Source of the DNA: Lachnospiraceae bacterium
GTDB taxonomy: Bacteria > Bacillota > Clostridia > Lachnospirales > Lachnospiraceae
Direction: 5' to 3'
NCBI GenBank assembly: GCA_014804285.1
Contig: JAAVAA010000078.1
Coordinates: 10,264 to 16,701 of the forward strand
Length of the DNA: 6,438 nt
A program made the translations under genes and the position numbers. Of the stretch, positions 6,360-6,438 are shown in pieces. How positions within the stretch are numbered: position 1 is the first letter of the stretch; each line of letters begins with the position of its first letter. The notes below the pieces were generated by a model that worked only from the letters and a program-made list of their open reading frames with translations, searched no databases and was not told the origin of the DNA.

Positions 6360-6438
6360 CCGATGAAAAGAAATCCTTTCGTCAACACGCTCGATAAAGC
6401 GTTCGCGAATTGTTTCCTCAAGGATTTCTTTTCATCGG
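6360..6438. repeat. Perfect 19-bp inverted repeat around a 41-bp centre, at the window edge
   Basis: The left arm CCGATGAAAAGAAATCCTT (6360-6378) is the exact reverse complement of the right arm (6420-6438), which ends on the last base of the window, so the repeat may extend further. The 41-bp centre holds a second small hairpin, ACGCT (6387-6391) with AGCGT (6398-6402), and the palindrome TTCGCGAA (6402-6409). It is not a normal terminator: the arms are long, the loop is large, and no T-run follows on the minus strand. It lies about 50 bp upstream of the importer promoter. It could be a MITE or REP-like palindromic unit, a hairpin between genes, or a regulatory site. No transposase or target duplication can be seen. 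Confidence 0.75.

Noticed and set aside
6320..6436. Open minus-strand frame of 38 codons entering from the right edge and ending in TAA at 6320
   Set aside because: It runs through both arms of the inverted repeat, and another minus-strand frame is also open over most of the same stretch, so openness is not informative. Without sequence beyond 6438 it cannot be called the 3' end of a gene.
6363..6438. Plus-strand ATG opening a frame to the window edge
   Set aside because: No Shine-Dalgarno precedes it, and the frame is built from the inverted-repeat sequence. It is only 25 codons in view.

Overview
The window looks like chromosomal DNA from a Gram-positive, low-to-mid-GC anaerobe, most plausibly a gut clostridium of the Lachnospiraceae type. 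The evidence is purine-rich Shine-Dalgarno sites, consensus sigma-A promoter elements, a lipoprotein signal on the solute-binding protein, and a YknXYZ-like layout of separate ATPase, adaptor and permease genes. Taxonomy at this level is inference. All six confident genes lie on the minus strand, so the window reads right to left as two ABC-transporter operons, each with its own promoter.

Upstream operon (about 6310 to 3575): a perfect 19-bp inverted repeat fills the right edge (6360-6438). It is followed by an extended -10 promoter (6283-6310) and three tightly packed genes: an SsuC/TauC-type permease (6219-5443), an SsuB/TauB-type ATPase (5440-4646, 2 bp after the permease) and an NMT1/SsuA-type solute-binding lipoprotein (4628-3636). 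A strong intrinsic terminator (3617-3575) closes the operon. Together the three genes make a complete importer of the nitrate/sulfonate/taurine/thiamine-precursor family. The substrate cannot be read from the sequence: no sulfur, thiamine or flavin riboswitch and no catabolic partner gene is in view. The binding protein has an unusual number of cysteines in its mature part.

Downstream operon (about 3455 to beyond base 1): the promoter has a perfect TTGACA and a perfect TATAAT. A 9+9 bp perfect palindrome, similar to the operators of YtrA-type GntR repressors, covers its spacer and -10 box. It drives a MacB/LolD/YknY-like ATPase (3377-2688), an HlyD/YknX-like membrane-fusion adaptor with a long coiled coil (2602-1121) and a MacB/YknZ-like FtsX-domain permease (1103 to beyond the window edge, about 367 residues visible). 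These three should form a MacB-type efflux or stress-defence pump for peptides or other envelope-active compounds. The promoter architecture suggests tight repression with strong output once derepressed, but no regulator gene is in the window.

There are no RNA genes, CRISPR arrays, transposase genes or broken genes. The longest gene-free stretches are 3378-3635 (terminator, promoter and operator) and 6220-6438 (promoter and inverted repeat). I did not find an overtly new protein system. The points most worth a second look are the operator-masked promoter, the inverted repeat at the right edge and the cysteine-rich binding protein.
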